Shown here one piece after another: positions 61,899 through 64,000 of a stretch of DNA of 64,000 nucleotides. The stretch comes from Peloplasma aerotolerans. Lineage in GTDB: Bacteria; Bacillota_I; Bacilli_A; Acholeplasmatales; Acholeplasmataceae. The position numbers were made by a program, and so were the translations under genes. Position 1 is the stretch's first letter; each line of letters starts with the position of its first letter. The stretch covers positions 124,001-188,000 of the forward strand of contig NZ_JASCXW010000001.1 of assembly GCF_030012175.1 (NCBI RefSeq), read 5' to 3'. Under the pieces are notes generated by a model, which did not search any database, had not been told where the DNA came from, and saw only the letters and a program-made list of their open reading frames with translations.

Positions 61899-62867
61899 AT
61901 GACAATACGAGAAATCAATCAAGATGATTTAACCAATGCATTAACCTTTTGGAATAACAGTATAAAAAGAGAATCAATGATTTATAAGTCTTTAGATCAA
62001 GATTCTTTTTCGTCTAAATTTTTAAAAAGCGATTTAAATATTGAGATTAAAACATATCTTTACACAGAACATCAAATCATTTATGGTTTTATAAGTGGTT
62101 CTATTGATCTAGATAAACAAAAAGCATATATTTCTACTGTTTTAGTTGACCAAGACCATAGAAGAAAAGGAATTGCTTCTGTTTTGTTGAACCATTTTGA
62201 AGATTATATAAAGACAAAGTATCCTTTCATTCAGTCCATTGATATCGTGTTTTTCAATCCAATACACCTTGAATGGATTATTCCTAACACAATGTCTCAT
62301 ATTCATCCAAATGCTCCAGGTATTGATGAAAACTCATCTGGCTACCACTTCTTTAAGCATCATGGCTATATCGAGTATGCTAAACAAAATAGCTATTACC
62401 AAAATATATTAGGTTACACATATAGTCGTCATATTGAGCAAGTTTTTGAGTCTCTAGGAGAAAAACATATTTCAGTTACATTTTATGATTCAAGTAAGCA
62501 CATTGGCTTTGATGAGTTATTTAATAACTTGAATAACGAGAATTGGAGTGTTGAAATAACAAGAGGAATCAAGCAACATGAACCTATTTTGATTGCTCTA
62601 CATCATGATAAATTCATTGGTTTTACTGGACCACTTAAGGTTGAATCGAATCTAAGAGGATATTTTGCAGGGATAGGTATACATTCTGATTATCGAGGAT
62701 TAGGTATTGGTAAAGCATTATTTTCTGTATTATGTATGGAACTCAAAAATTTGGGTGCTCACTATATGTCTTTATTTACTGGCAACAATAATCCAGCTCG
62801 AAATATTTATGAAAAAGAAGGTTTTAATATTGTTCGTTCATGGTCAAATATGAGGAAAACTATTTAG
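61899..62867 (+). CDS. Two-domain GNAT acetyltransferase
   Basis: 322 residues with two tandem GNAT folds. The N-terminal domain has the acetyl-CoA loop VLVDQDHRRKGIASVLLNHF near 86-105; the C-terminal has IGIHSDYRGLGIGKALFSVLCMEL near 265-290 and ends FTGNNNPARNIYEKEGFNIV. The family acetylates small molecules or peptides; substrate unknown. AAGGAGG precedes the start. It is probably co-transcribed with the ABC genes (24-bp gap) and ends in a bidirectional terminator. Confidence 0.88.
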   Translation: MTIREINQDDLTNALTFWNNSIKRESMIYKSLDQDSFSSKFLKSDLNIEIKTYLYTEHQIIYGFISGSIDLDKQKAYISTVLVDQDHRRKGIASVLLNHFEDYIKTKYPFIQSIDIVFFNPIHLEWIIPNTMSHIHPNAPGIDENSSGYHFFKHHGYIEYAKQNSYYQNILGYTYSRHIEQVFESLGEKHISVTFYDSSKHIGFDELFNNLNNENWSVEITRGIKQHEPILIALHHDKFIGFTGPLKVESNLRGYFAGIGIHSDYRGLGIGKALFSVLCMELKNLGAHYMSLFTGNNNPARNIYEKEGFNIVRSWSNMRKTI

Positions 62868-62880
62868 TTGTAAAAAAGAA

Positions 62881-62910
62881 AAAACGGTTCAGTTTGTGAG
62901 CCGTTTTTTG
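62881..62910. terminator. Bidirectional terminator
   Basis: AACGGTTCA / TGAGCCGTT stem with a G-T pair, T run on the plus side and an A run (T run on the minus strand) on the other, between the converging acetyltransferase and MFS genes. Confidence 0.85.
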
Positions 62911-62930
62911 TTGTTTATTCATTTATATTT

Positions 62931-64000
62931 TTAAACCTCTTCAACCATGCCTTGTGTTTGCTTTGCAATATACATCTGACTGATACGAACTTGACGATGT
63001 ATCAAACTAGCAATTACAAATGATATACCTATTAATACCAAGACTAACATATAAAGATTTGTTGTCCATCTTAATAGATCCATAATCATTCCTGATACGA
63101 CTGTTCCTATAATAGCTCCAACACCATAACCTGTAAACATAACACCATAGACTCTACTATATAATTTCATACCATAAAATGACTTAACAGCTGCTGGCAC
63201 AATCGCTAACCATGCACCTAAGTTAAACCAAAATAATGAAAATGACATAATGAATAAAATTAATGAATTGCCTTGATTCAATATGCCAATAACCGATGCG
63301 ATGCCTATCAGCATTAAACTAAGCCTTACACTAAATACAAACCCTTTTTTATCCATCAATCTACCAAATATCGGTCTAGCAATTCCATTCATAATGGCAA
63401 AGAAAGATAACGATGCTGTCACTTCAAGGACATTAAACTCATAATAAACGACACCAATTTGATAAGATAATCCAATCATCATTAAACCGATTGTAGATGC
63501 GATTACAAAAAGTATATATATACTCTTAAATGGTTTAATACCATAATGCTTTATTTCTACTTTTGAAGTTGCTACTTCTTCATCAATACTCGTATCATAA
63601 ATAAACGATATCGGAAGTTGTATCACTAAAAAGATTGCTCCAAAGACGATAAATGCTGGTTGAATTGTTAATAAGTCAATAAGTACTTTGACGAGTGGTG
63701 CAGTAATCAATGGTGACATCCCAAACCCCAAAAGTATAATTCCAGTAATTAAACCACTCTTTTCAGGAAATTGTTTTTGGGCAATGTAAATAGGTATTCC
63801 ATAAACGATACCTACACCTGATCCAATAAGTACACCATATGAGAAAATCAGAACACCTAATGATGGTGCAATTCCTGATATAAACCATCCTAAGGCAATC
63901 AATATCGTTCCAATCACTACAAAACCTCTTAATCTTGATGGTTTCATAAGTCTTCCAGTGACCATAACCCCAAGTGCATAAAATGCGAGCGAGGTCATAT
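62931..64000 (-). CDS. Major facilitator superfamily transporter, C-terminal part
   Basis: The window ends inside this gene; the last 355 or so residues are visible and the N-terminus (about 50-60 residues) is missing. Ten or so membrane helices. The A-motif-like GRLMKPSRLRGFVVIG and its repeat GRLMDKKGFVFSVRLSLM, plus FSYGVLIGSGVGIVYGIPIYIAQKQFPEKSGLITGIILLGFG, match the oxalate/formate antiporter (OFA) group. Substrate not assignable. It converges on the acetyltransferase gene with a shared terminator. Confidence 0.87.
   Translation of the reverse strand, partial: MTSLAFYALGVMVTGRLMKPSRLRGFVVIGTILIALGWFISGIAPSLGVLIFSYGVLIGSGVGIVYGIPIYIAQKQFPEKSGLITGIILLGFGMSPLITAPLVKVLIDLLTIQPAFIVFGAIFLVIQLPISFIYDTSIDEEVATSKVEIKHYGIKPFKSIYILFVIASTIGLMMIGLSYQIGVVYYEFNVLEVTASLSFFAIMNGIARPIFGRLMDKKGFVFSVRLSLMLIGIASVIGILNQGNSLILFIMSFSLFWFNLGAWLAIVPAAVKSFYGMKLYSRVYGVMFTGYGVGAIIGTVVSGMIMDLLRWTTNLYMLVLVLIGISFVIASLIHRQVRISQMYIAKQTQGMVEEV

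Overview
The window is AT-rich DNA from a low-GC, Firmicutes-derived bacterium. TGA is a stop codon here: several four-base ATGA start/stop overlaps use it. So the organism is not a code-4 Mycoplasma or Spiroplasma. Small operons, FtsZ and SepF without visible murein-synthesis genes, and dependence on imported thiamine and preQ1 point to a wall-less or reduced relative such as Acholeplasma or Izemoplasma. This placement is inference; the window contains no rRNA.

Positions 1-39,000 are housekeeping. In order they hold: apt-rel; rarA; RNase J; recU facing thiT with a TPP riboswitch; an SPFH/NfeD membrane cluster; a phosphatase and pyrimidine-nucleoside phosphorylase; pepV-thyA-folA-plsC; a PadR / DUF1700 / DUF4097 envelope-stress-type operon with a likely PadR operator in its promoter; a short SSB; an M16 peptidase pair with deoD and deoC; ileS behind a T-box, followed by surE; a remnant division cluster (ftsZ-ychF-yggS-sepF); tgt divergent from queT with a preQ1-I-type riboswitch; mutY; a nitroreductase; and two large ABC ATPase-permease fusions with a HAD phosphatase.

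The tmRNA gene (39,208-39,547) marks the left edge of an accessory island running to about 58,550. It holds unrecognised or immunity-like small genes (2-TM/YcxB-like, LRR, Sel1, zinc-ribbon, divergent thioredoxin), a DUF4143-type AAA ATPase, two IS3-family elements, a decapitated large serine recombinase, a decapitated HEPN/Abi-like gene, and a three-gene surface block (WapA-like secreted protein, BspA-type LRR lipoprotein, FN3 remnant). A dispersed repeat family, first seen right after the recombinase stop codon, recurs at four places in the island. Two short tandem arrays share a GCACC(C) core.

Positions 58,550-64,000 return to ordinary genes: an SRPBCC protein, a DUF1801 protein, a GntR/YtrA-regulated ABC exporter, a two-domain GNAT acetyltransferase and the start-truncated end of an MFS transporter.

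The most notable observations are the recombinase-associated repeat family, the IS3 junction joining two truncated genes, the immunity-like gene array beside a WapA-like secreted protein, a TGT that has lost its zinc cysteines, and the PadR dyad.
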